A stretch of 64,000 nucleotides of DNA from Temnopleurus reevesii (Eukaryota; Echinodermata; Echinoidea; Temnopleuroida; Temnopleuridae), in assembly GCA_036244855.1 (NCBI GenBank), contig BQKZ01000428.1, positions 91,011 through 155,010 of the forward strand. Reading direction: 5' to 3'. The notes beneath the pieces are model-generated. The model ran no database searches and was not told where the DNA came from. It saw only the letters and a program-made list of their open reading frames with translations. Below, piece after piece: positions 13,353 to 25,700 of the stretch. Positions within the stretch are counted from its first letter, which is position 1. Every line of letters starts with the position of its first letter. A program made the position numbers and the translations under genes.

Positions 13353-15317
13353 TTAATGATCCTAGTGTGCGTTTCCCTTGCACAATTATTCCAAAGAGAG
13401 TACTCTGACATCGTGCAAACATGTTAAGTCTATTCCAAGGTGATGCCATGCTCGTTTCGCGATTAGATTTTAAGACTCAACCGATTTTTTTTCTCTTTCG
13501 GGAATTTCGAGACAAAAAGAACTATCTGGGTGGTCACTATTTGGAAACCTTCTTCTTAATCTGCCCAATGGAAGAGGAAAAATAGGGCGGAGAAGACGTA
13601 ACAAGACGATGACTATTACATGACCTCAATTGACCAAGAAACTAAGATGGCGCTTAAAGATTCCTTAATCGTTGTCTTCTATCTCTCTCTCAAGTCTCCC
13701 CTCTTCTCTATTTCTTTCTCCCATCTTCCTATTTGTCGCCCCCTCTCTCTCTCTCTGTCTCTCTCTCTCTCTCTCTGTCTCTCCTTCTTCCAAATCCTAC
13801 CCATCCCTCCCCCTCTCTCTCTTTATCTTTCAGAAAAATTTGAAGAGAATGAATTATCCTTTAAGGGAAGTACATTGATCTACATATTATTTCTATTTCA
13901 TGCCCTACTTCTGTGTCACGTGCATTATCTTTCTTTTTGTTTTTTTTTATCTTCTTTTGTTTGCCTGTTTGTTTATTTGTTTCTCCATCATTTATTCTGC
14001 AGACCTCTTCTCCATTTCTCACCCAATTTCTATCCACCATATATATCCTCCACAGAGACCCAAATTCTTGGTATTCCAGTAAGGTAAAAGTTTTTATCAC
14101 ACCTTTTGGCGCGTCTTTTGTCATCTCCACTCTCTACGGAGCCATGTTGTGCCTGCCGTGAGTCAAGTATGCAAAGCTACATCGTTGCTAGGCAACGGCA
14201 TGTTTCGGCTCCATGGTGTTAAATGCCACTGGACAATGCTACAGCCCTCTCCTTTTCTTCACAAAAATTGTAGGTTAAGTGAAAGCATGACCAAGGTTTT
14301 TTGGGGGGTTTGACACCCCTCCGAATTGTCATCTTTACAGAACTATTACGTGTCCTCAGCCGGCCTGCAGTTGTAACATTATTCTTTTACATTCATTGTA
14401 AAACTCTCATACTAGCTAACATGCGCCCGTCACTATATGGGAGCAAAATTAAGAATCAAAGTTTGAGACTTTCATGTTAAAAATAAAACTAGGTTAGAGA
14501 ACATCTTCCTACTTCTTAAATGGGGACGTGCAAATCTCATGAAAAGTTCAGTCCTGGTTTTCTAAGTATTTATAATGATCATTAATTATTTCCATGTTCG
14601 TGTCTAAGCCACAATCCAAAGATATGTCACCGAACCCAACCCCAAACGTGTAAGATGGAATCCAACAAGACGGCTCGGAGGCGTGCTGATCCCTATCCAA
14701 GCACCTTAAACCATTTCCCTTAATTAGCATCTGTTCTCGACTAATTAAGATTCTGAAGAATTTCTTCTCGTCCTGGAACCGATCTTCCTGATTCAGTTCT
14801 CGATGTCGACATGCCAAAGATCGACGGCGAGATAGCACACGTCCATAACGTGTTCGATCACGGTTATCACTGACAATCAATGTAAGCTCATTAAGGGGAT
14901 CGATTAAGACCTGATAGGATGCCCACGTTCATGACGTATTCCTTGAGGAGTGGAGGGGAGGAAAATACTTGTCGTGATTGCACTTCCTATAATAGATCAT
15001 GGATTTTGTTAGATTTAGCCGTCATCAAGTGATGTTAATAGAACTTGACAAAGTATAAGCACCAATCTTTGAGGAAACTATGTTTTACAGCATAATTGAT
15101 ATGTCATAATTCAGTATATGTTTTTAATTCCAATCATTTATTATAAAGAAGCAATGTCGAATGACTTCAATTCAATTTGAAAGTGACAAACAAGAACGGG
15201 ATAGACGAAAAACCTAGAGCTAACCGAGACATCAGACAGTAAGTTCCCCCAAAGATTACACATTCTTTTCGTACCATATGTAACAACGTTGGAAATTTCG
15301 CCTGATTATTGGTATAA
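13353..15317. other. No gene recognised; CT-rich low complexity
   Basis: 13670-13830 is (CT)n-rich and T-rich sequence follows to about 14060. An open frame of 110 codons on the minus strand at 14548-14880 has no recognisable motif and no splice support, and I do not call it. Confidence 0.5.
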
Positions 15318-15447
15318 TGTCCCGGTCACATAGGACCCCGGAAACAACACGATTCACCCCGACTCGTTGTTCTGAGGCAGTTAATTGTGAATTAACAAAG
15401 AGTCGGGGTGAATCGTGTTGCTTCCGGGGCCCTATGTGACCGGGGCT
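15318..15447. mobile_element. Palindromic MITE, CCGGTCACATAGG family
   Basis: Two ~55-base arms (cccggtcacataggaccccg through aacaacacgattcaccccga) pair almost perfectly around a ~20-base loop. Relatives lie at 40736-40867, 41978-42111 and 45006-45139. Confidence 0.88.
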
Positions 15448-15964
15448 TAAGGATCAAGAGATTTCAATACGCTTTATTTACAATGTATATCCCCGACACT
15501 TTCGAAACCTACTCCGTCCAATCCGAATTGCACTCCGAACTGGAACTGTAAATACTCGAATTTTGTTACCTTTATTCGCCCAAGGCAATCGTCACTACGT
15601 TGGTTTTAAAATCTAGCGTGGTTCCTGTCACCCCAGTCCTCTAAAACTGGATGGAAATGAGCGAAAGGAGAAGGAAATCATTTAAATTTGATATCATTTG
15701 AAGATGACATGGAATGTTTCATTATGATGTTCTATGATGTAAACGATATCGCATGACAATATTTTTAGGGGGAGTTTGGTGAAAGGCTTTTTTGTTTGAT
15801 GTTTGTGAGGGAGACATTCGATTTGGAGAAGTAAATATGATCGGACGCCGTGTTTATTCGTCATGGGACTCTGGAAATTAAGTGGTGCATGTTTTGGTGA
15901 AGGATTCGAAGTTATTTGAAATGTAGAAACAGAGGAGGAATGAAAGAAATTGAGAGAGAGAAGG

Positions 15965-16013
<49 letters not shown>

Positions 16014-19000
16014 AGGAACATTTGTAGACAGACCTATGGACACAGAAATAGAGATAATTTAGTGAGACAGACGGAAAGACAGACAGACAAAGCGGGTGGA
16101 ATGTTTGCATCAGAGGAAGAAAAAAAATGCGCTAAATCTGTAACAAAGCTGCTAAAGAAATCAGAGCAAATATCTAGTCTCCCTGCAAATAAGGATAAAT
16201 GCGACATATGGCGGTTGCGAAGCCCCTTTTGTCGCACCAAGATAAATGATTATGTCCCCAAAACCAAACTTCTTCAAGGAATGCTGCAATTTCAGCCAGA
16301 AATGAAAAGAAAATCGGAAAATAGAGTGAAAACATAACTAGAGCACGGGTCGGATATTTGAGCTTGCGAATTCCCGGTGGATTTTCTTGATTGCGAAGAC
16401 CTTTTCACTTCTTTATCTTGATTCACTTGTTATGTAGTCTTCAGGTAGTTGTTTGACCAGGAGCCACGGAACATCCAGGGTACCATTTCTCGCTGCCACC
16501 TCCCCCGTTAGCTCCCCGATAGATTACCCGATGAAACCCATCTCTCAGACGTTCCCCAGGCTGGTTGATTAATGGCGAATCTAACAAAGGATATCGAGGT
16601 TAATTCTTGGCTAAAGAAGACTACAACAGTCTCCCATACGTCTGTAATTTTCTTTCCCCTTTCTATCTGTCTCCATTTCCACGCTTTTTCGGATTTTTAT
16701 CAATTTAGCTGGCGGTGATCTGCACCCGGTAATGAGAAAGTTCTTGCGTTTTCTGTGTCTATATAACCCAGATAGCAATGGTGGTAAGGATAAAACGCTT
16801 CAGAATACGGTCAGTTTACTTGTTAAAATAACTGATCGCGTTTCGTGGAGTAGACAATTATGATATAAGAGTGAGAGAGCCCCGGGAGTGACAGAAAATG
16901 AGGCGCCAACTCGTAGCATATGATACAATAATGGTTTGTTTGTGGCGTGCGAAAGGATGTTGATCACGTGAGCGAACGAAATCACGTGATTTCAAATGCA
17001 ACCTTTTTCACGCCACCGTTTAAGATGTTTGTGCTTGCCACTGGCAAACTGACGTAACCTTATGTTATTGTGTGTAGGTTTATGTGTGTGTGTGTGTGTG
17101 TGTGTTTCTGTGTGCAGATGGATATGTGCGAATGGTTGTGAATGACATATAGTTTTAACTGACTTGTTAAAGTTTAGAGACAAAACATATTAAAAAACAC
17201 GGTATACAGTAAACTCTGATTGGAAAGTTATTGATAACAATTAAAACAAAGATAATTTTTAAAGCGGTAAAAGAAATAAAGCGAGAAAATGGAAGTGGAG
17301 ATTTCAACAAATGTCTCGCGTGGAATCTTAATACTTTAAGTCGTCTTAAGATCTCGAACAATTTCTCCATCTGCGAATGATTTGTCTCTCTCCCCAAACG
17401 ATAAGAATGAGTCACGCTCCTCAGCTTATGGTATCTTTTTAGAAATGGGGATCGCTGCCTGCATCGGAGATTGGCGTAATGGGTGGTGGGAAGGAAACTT
17501 TCCCCGGAGTCCTGGGGGAGTGAGTGATCCAGAACACCCCCTTCTTGCCACCGGGGACTCTGACACGCCATTTGCTCGGATTTACACGTTATCTGGCACC
17601 GGCTAGCAGCTTGGATGTATTATAACCAAACGGGGATTCATTTATGAAGAAAAATATTGCTTTCATTGTTCAATATTTGGAATAATTACATGGGTATCAT
17701 CCCCCTGTTTGCAGTTCTGTGTTGTTTTGTGGCTTCCATCTGTTCACGAATGTCTACCACATTCCAGCTAATTATACGACGCATTGATATTGATATGTCT
17801 GATGTTTCAAGGTTAATATTTTATTCTGGATGAAATAGTAGCTCAAGACAACGTACTAGGCCTCCTGTGCTATTCTATTATATTCATACATGCAGAGTTC
17901 GAGACATTGTCGAAAAATTAAAAGTGTCACGAAAAAACCATTTGCGTCAGAATTATATTGAATGTGTGAACATCATTAATACGGAGGAGCACTGAAATCG
18001 GTTCCAATTACATCCATCAAAATCCGCTTGAAGGATTTCGATTCCATATCCTATGAAATATTCGAGAACAAACTTTGTTGAACTTGAATTCGAGCAAACT
18101 CGGTAAACAAATCATGATTTCTCTCCAATAGAATCATCTCGGAATGATTAACGTTGTGACGGGTTGAGTTTTGACATTGATTCGGGTTCAAGTGCGGGTA
18201 GAGCGACGCGAGAAAGCAGGTGGTGGAGGGGTGTAAGATATGGGGGCGAACTGGTCCTAAAGGGGGTTCACATGGGAGACAAAGTTCCACCAATCTAACA
18301 TGGAAGCACCTAATAAAGTGTAAAAGTAATTGGGGTGTTTAGTCAAGTGCTTGTGAGGGTTGACAACTAGTAATGGGAACAGGCCCCGAAGTGAGATATT
18401 TTACACCAGACATATACCCTCTTGTTATAAGCTACCATCAAAGGGGGGCAGAGGTGGATAGCGCCTACCAATCATCCTCCGCCAAATTGAGCGTATCCCC
18501 GATACCAACGAAGGGTGCCGGATTTGAGGGGTACGTCTGTGAAGAGTTAGCGTTGATGCCGACAGCCTGGGCTTAAAATTCCGGACGAACTTGGACTTGA
18601 GATGGGTAATCTGAGATGCAGGGATGGATGAAGGGAGGTGAGAATGGAGCGATGGGATGAGGAGGAGTGCAGGAGATACAGAGATGGAGGGAAAGAAGAG
18701 AGAAATCGAGGGCAAGGGAGAAGGGCAAAATTGGAAATAGAGGGCAAAACGTTGAGACATACTATGTTCTGTTCAATTGAAAATGTCAAGATTGTAATAA
18801 CATTTTTTTGTAGGGCATCCTATGACAACAGTGTCCCAATCACTGATGGAGTCACCAGAATGAAATAAAACATCAATGAATCAATAATTAAATAAATAGA
18901 TGCATACAGACAAAGATAATAAACATCAACAATGATTGTAAAAAAATGATGGTAATCGCAGAAAGTATAATGATAATGGTAGATTGAGAGAAAGGAAGAG

Positions 19001-22000
19001 GGGGGGGGGGGGGGAGGTGATGGAGAAAGACATACAAATTGCAGTCACACATGCACGAAATGTAGAGATTAGTGGACTAGCTGAGATATGATATGATATT
19101 GAGCCATGAAAATTGTCTTGTGAAATGACAGCTGTTTCACTTCAAAATATGACATCTGAGACAAAGTTCGTTGAAATACGATTTATAAGAACGCTTATTC
19201 CTCTCCCCTTATTTCTACACTTGTTCATGGCACGCCAGGGAGGTATAGATGGTTTAGATATTTTTTCACCTCAATTCCTTCCACCGTAAATGATGGAAAA
19301 CAACCTAACTTTGGTCCAGAAATAGACATCATACAACTCTATTTACTCATCAATTTCATAAAGAATTTAATGTTGCCGTTATTTTTAAAGAAATATCTGT
19401 TTATCTAATACCAATTAAAAAGTATTACTGGCTGAAACGGGCATTGGTTTTTCCCAATGCTATTTTTTAGGTAGTGAGGGCGACTCTGTTGTTTTCTCTT
19501 TTTTGTGATTATGCTGATCAATGACACTATTTAAACAAGAGAAGAATCTCGATGCATTGAAACCTAAAATAGGTTGCAAAATAATGTCACAATGTGACAT
19601 TTGTGTTGTCTAATGAGCTGTAGCATTTGAAATCGGAGATATTTACAAGCCAATGACATCCAGCTAAAAGAAATGAAAAACCATAAATCCACAAAAGTAT
19701 CAATACTACCCAATACACATGACACCGACGGTTATTCAGAAAGAAATTACCCCAATTTCGATGAAATTACAGAAATGGAAGAACCAACCGGCTGGCAAAA
19801 CATTGTAATTTCCCGCTTGCCTTTTCTCGTTATAATTATTTATGTCATATCATAATATCCTCGTTCACTTGAACAACGAATTCTGCCGGCTCTCGGGATC
19901 GGGGAGGCGCGGGGGATAGTCCTCCGTTGCCTCGGGGTACAGGTGCTTTCGAGACTATTTCATTTTTTCCTTCAATTTTATCCTTTGGTGATGGGTAGCT
20001 CTCTCCGCGGAAATCAGAAGTAAAAATTGTACATATATCTTTAAAATGGGGAATATATTAAGACAGAAAATGCACTAGATATATGGATGATTTTTTTGGA
20101 AAGTAAGAGCTACATACGAATGTAGAGGAACGATCGGTCAGCTTTTTCAATATTTTAATATTATTTTTATTAGTAGTATTTTCCATTTATCACTCAACGC
20201 CTTATAAATCCATCCATCACGATTGCAGCATATGTGTAATAAATCTCGTAATATTTATTATTTTTTCCCGAATATAGTACATAAAATTGTATAACCACAC
20301 AAGCCTTTGTCACAATAGTGCTTGCTTTAACCCCTATCAAAGATACGCGTATAAAACTCTGCTTTGTTGACAGCTATTGAATATTATTATTTGCCGTCCT
20401 TTCTTCATTCCGTCATAAAATGGTGACATTTTACGACACCATAACCTATAAAAATGGTCCTTCCAATTTTTTGACGTTTTTCGGTCAATTTGAAGACTCG
20501 GCACCGCAGTGCAGGCAGCTGTTGTTTTTAGTAGGTGACGTGATTTCACGATGTGTTTTGGTTGGGAAAATATTGGCGGGGTTGTTGGAAATTGTATAGA
20601 TTTTCAAGCAAAACATGGTTTCAATACAGTATTACCGACCCGTTCATCTAAATTTCAGCTTTCCTACATGGAAAAAGGGAAAGATTGTCATGAACTCTCC
20701 TGTACTAGAAGTAAAAGAAGTTCGAGAGCTTTTGATTCGAAGAACCTTGGCTCATGAACGTGAATAGATTTAGTTTTGAGGGTGCTGAGACAGACACCGA
20801 AGGATACGTAAAGGCGTGTTTAATGACACATAAACCGACTACAATCATTTTTAATTCTCAATGAAATATATCAGAATATAATGTTCTATGTTACAAAATA
20901 ATGACCACTTGGTTTCAAGCACAGCAGGAAATATGACTGTTTTATTTGTAAAGGAATGTCATCGTCGCGAAAGACAAGATTTCGCACCACCTCTCAACCC
21001 CCTTTTACCACAAAGTCAACGACTTTAACCCGCGCCCTGTGGCGAAAAGCAGTTGGGGTACCCGTGAGATGTGTGAGGACCGTAGACACGAATTTCTATG
21101 TCAGGGACTATTGACGAAATCTCCGTCTCCTTTTCTGGCGCTGACCTAGAAAAACATGGATGAAATGCGTTCATTGTCCTCTTCGCGAAATAAAAAAAAA
21201 AACGTCATGCATATCAATCTAATTACTTAGTACATGGGAGGTTGTATGGATCGGAATCAGAGCGAAAAAGTACAAGGGGAGAAAAATAGTCGTTTTGAAC
21301 CATAAATTGAGACAGACGGCGGGATTAAATCATTTAGGGAGATACAATTATGATAGCTGTGAATATAGCTTATGAGGCCGTTATCCGGGGCACGGAGCCT
21401 TCTAAATTGCCGAAAGCATAATGGCGCAATTAAGGGTGCATCCCACCCCGTATACGGCCCATTGCTTAAACCCTTCCCTCCCATTTATACCCCCTGTAAC
21501 AACACATTAATCTGATTTATAACCTTTTATATCCTAAGGGTTAAGCATTGACGGATATCACTTCATATTTTACTCTAAATAAAATTCTTCTTGGAGATGG
21601 AAATGGGGTCAATGTTTTGTGAATCGATTTTTTTCAAGGATTTGCTCTCTTTTTGTGAAGATGGGACCCTCAGACTATATGATAACGAGAGGGCACGCAC
21701 TCTTGAACTTTGGGTGATTGTTCATTGGGTATGAGAGGATTTTCCGAAAGTCATTTGCGATGATTTGTCAAAAGTAAACAAAACTGAATAATGCGTACCC
21801 GAAGGGCAAAGACAAGAGGAAGAGATAATGGATCAAGTAGTGAGAACGGGAGAAAGAAAGAAAGAGAAGGGGGGGGGGAGAACGAACGTGAAATAATATT
21901 GATGTATGATATAGCCTTGAAAATACAATTATCAAACCACAATATAGGTCAAAGAAAAAAAAATGAGCATCATTTTTGGACGACCAACGATGAGCGTAAA

Positions 22001-22623
22001 GTGTAAACGGAAATAACAGTCATGGCAGCAGTTATTATGAAATAATTCATAATAATTCATAATGGATCGACTATATTTCATTGCAAGATGGATGCATCTC
22101 AAATAACAACACCACCTCAAGAACCACACAAAGTTTAGAAAACAAAATATTATGTCTGTACTTGTTGTTTGGGATATAAGAAATAATTGAGGTTTATTTC
22201 ATTTCGTAAGGTCCAATGATAATATTAGTTAAAATTATAGTAAATGATCAATCATGTTCCTTTTTGATAGCGTCATTAAGTTCAAAGAGAATATCGGTTG
22301 TATAAAATTTCACATCAGTTTTTTTTTAAACCAGAATTTAGAACGAATACTTTCTTATCATATTCTAGAAAATTCACGATCAATTTATGTTTCTTTTTAA
22401 TTTTAAGATTGACAATGAGTGAATCACTCTGGTGTTGGCGAAGAACAAGTTCTTTAGCCCTTCTTTTTCAGATTTGGAAATCATTTGTCAGCAGTCTCCG
22501 GACACTTCTTCCTGAAAAACAACTTTTTGTAATATGGCGACCACTAATTTTATTGTTATTCATTGTTTTCTTCTTTAATTATGCATATTGTTTACACGTC
22601 ATATTTTTTATTTTGTATGACAG
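15448..22623. other. No gene recognised; probable chordin intron or upstream DNA
   Basis: The region holds (GA)n at 15953-16002 with a G-run to 16012, (GT)n at 17083-17107 and a G-run near 18998-19012. I looked for the expected first VWC1 half (W-H-P, P-F-G, CxxCxC) on the plus strand and did not find it. Confidence 0.5.
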
Positions 22624-22753
22624 GATGTATTTGAAGGTGTCCTGCTGGGAAAGATCGCGTGTCGTAACATCAAATGTCCAGATATCACGTGTCCAAACGG
22701 CGAGGATCCCGTGATCAAAGATGGCTTCTGCTGCAAGACATGTCCATCAGAAG
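22624..22753 (+). CDS. chrd: Chordin exon: second half of VWC1
   Basis: The exon encodes 43 residues beginning DVFEGVLLGKIAC. Six cysteines at residues 13, 18, 23, 36, 37 and 40 of the visible protein follow the C-x4-C-x4-C ... CCxxC ending of a VWC domain. The acceptor is gacag and the donor gtaaat, and the exon ends in phase 1. The upstream partner exon, which should carry the W-H-P / P-F-G and CxxCxC half of VWC1, was not found in 1-22623. Confidence 0.9.
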
Positions 22754-25700
22754 GTAAATTTATGGTCTTTGTTTTTTCCCGCCTTTTCCCAAGTAAAACG
22801 CTCCCATTCTTTAATATGAAATTTAACATCAAAACGACAACATGTACTTGAGTACAATGCGTGGATGAATTGATAATATTGGTTTACTAGTAATGTATTG
22901 TGGGGTGCCTAACCGTACACACTTTGGACTCGATTTGGAAACCTTCACATTTAAAGACCCTCGAGACTTTACCTTACCAGATGGCCATTTCTTTTCAGAG
23001 TTTCTTAAAGAAATTTTGATTCTTGTGAATTAAGATTTTAATTTGTATATCATATTTATTTTATCAGATGTCATCAAGGAAAAGCCCACCGATACAAACG
23101 GATCAGCGGAGTCTGATGGTAACTACCCCGACGATACGGCATCGACAGAGGGAACAGAAGATACCCTGCAAGGAGAAGGTAATGAATGATTGAATCTTAT
23201 TATTTTGCAGAATTAGTGTCAAGAAATACAGTCGAGTCTACGTTAAACGCACCTCCGTAAATGTGCGTGACTCTGCGTGAAATGGAATACAAACTGAGAC
23301 AGTAGGATCTCCAGCAAACGTGCGACCACTTTGAGTTGTCATAATGGTTCATTGGCGTATTGCATTTTAACGCACATTGACGCTTACATATGGAAAACAA
23401 ATAAAACAACAACAAACTAACCAAAACAACAACAAACAAAAACAAACAAAACGCATTGTAAAACTAAAATATGGGGACTTTTTATCGCAACCACCACTGT
23501 ATTCGCTAATGATTTCAACATTGTCTTTCAAGTGAATAGCTTGTAACCAACTTCCAATGGATAGAAGGTAATAGTTTCAAAATACGTATTAAAAGATGAT
23601 TATTGCAAGGGAATCTTTAGATATTATCATCAGAAATTATTTCCTGTACACCTTCTTATTGTATTAAACAATCCTCTTTACTTTGCATGAATTTTCAGCT
23701 TTCGTATCCATCTTATCTGGCCGTCTTACATCTGTTGACACCAGGGCTGTAGCACGAGGGTCTTTCCTCCTTCAGAACAACAACCTCCACTTCACAATGC
23801 ATGTATCAAGGTAGGACACTGAAATTCACGCAGATACTTAGGGGGTGTTGATCAACTGCAAATCTGTCGCATGTTTCAAAAGCGCCATGAGCACCGAAAG
23901 GTGGACCTGTGCGCTATACAAGTAGCCACTATTATTATTATTATTATTGAAATGAGCATTTTCATTCAACTAGGTTCTAGCAACATCCCCTTCGAATAAT
24001 ATCTGTATAATTTTTATATTCCTCTTCGCAATATGAAGTAACATATGTTGCACATTTTAGAATTTGCGATTTTTGTTTCAATATTTCTAACATAATTTCT
24101 TGAAGAAGAAGACAGTGAGAAAACGTAACTCTTAAAATGATATCAGAGGTTTGAAGGAGCTCCTTACCTTTACAGCCTCATTCTTCATCCACTTGATCTT
24201 GAAAATACCATCTTTCCCCTTTTTTTACATACACATACTGAGAATGTTCAGAATATTTCCTTTTTTCTTACACAGGCTAAGTACACCTGTGGAGGTCGTT
24301 TTTACTGGAGTACTCAACACAACTCTCCATGTACACACCGTACGCGATGTGGATTCAGACACGGTAAGTTCCAAAATTTTCAAACATTTCTTTTTTATCT
24401 AATTCTTGAAAAAAAAAATCATCATTATCATCATAATCATCATCATCATCAGTTCTACTTTTTGAAACGTTGTACAAACCTATACATTTTTGCGTTTTTT
24501 TCCTATTAGATTTGCGGCGAGTGGAAAAATATCCCCCAGATTGTATCACGTGATCTGCGCAATCGGAACGTTTTCGTCACACTGACCACGCGATCGCATA
24601 CTCACGGCGAGGTCAGAGGTCGCCTGATCCCACATCGGGCCCTTTCAACAGGTAAGACCCCTGTCACTCAGAAAAGTATAGGGAAGGAAATTTCTTTTGT
24701 GGGCATCTAGCGATCGTGAATGCTTCAATGGAATATTTTACCTTGGCCGAATATTTTGCAGCTTCTGTTCACAGTGCACTTCATTCCAGTTGAAAGTACC
24801 ATTTTAATGAGTTCCTTTCAAATATAATTTCATTCCTTTGAAATATAGTTTTGTTCCTTTGAAATATAATTGCCCATTTAGATAACATCAATTGACCGTG
24901 ACATAATGACTAGGGTCAGATATCTATTTGTATGATGTTCATTATCAAGAAATTCCTTCCTCTTTTGAAGGTCAGTGGCGATTATTCGCACCCAGATATT
25001 CGATTCGGAAAAAATATAAGAATCTAAAAGTTTAAGATATTGACTAGGGTCAGATATATTTCTGTATGATGTTCGTTATCAAGAAATTCCTTCCTATTTT
25101 GAAGGTCAGTGGCGATTATTCGCACCCAGATGTGGTGATTTTAAAAATTGTGAGATGGATTGTGTCTGCAAATATGCCGATCATTCTGAAGTAATATCTA
25201 AACTGGAGTGTACTTTAAAGCTTCGTCAGTCGTGTTTTTATGAAAAGGTGACACACTGGCCAAAGTTTCCACTCAAAGAGGAGACAAGCTGATTAAGAAT
25301 TTATTACATTTCCTTTCGGGAGCCCGTCACATACCTGTAGCACATCGCAAATGGGTATTATTTTCGGGTGACTTGACACTTTTTTTTCTGTATTTCATTG
25401 ACGGTGAAAATGAGCGGATTAATAGCGAAACTTGCAAGATCAATCGCAAAGCACATGAGAAATATCATTCGGCAGAAATGGGTGCAGTTTGTTGTTGGGG
25501 AAAACTGTTCGACAATATCATCCTATTTCAAGTGCTAAGAAAACAGCAATGACAATTGGATTTATATTTGTCTAAACATTTAGAGATAGGGATTATCAGT
25601 ACCGCATTACAATTTTTATTTTACCAACCCCATCGTTAAAGAAATTGCTAATATATCGCATAAATTGCCACACTAGATCATACCTTTTATCATATAAATT

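Noticed and set aside
14548..14880. 110-codon minus-strand open frame
   Set aside because: No recognisable domain, no splice context, and the composition is unremarkable. I cannot separate it from chance.
22298..22714. 138-codon plus-strand frame reaching into the first chordin exon
   Set aside because: It is in a different frame from the VWC1 cysteines and covers the T-rich intron end.
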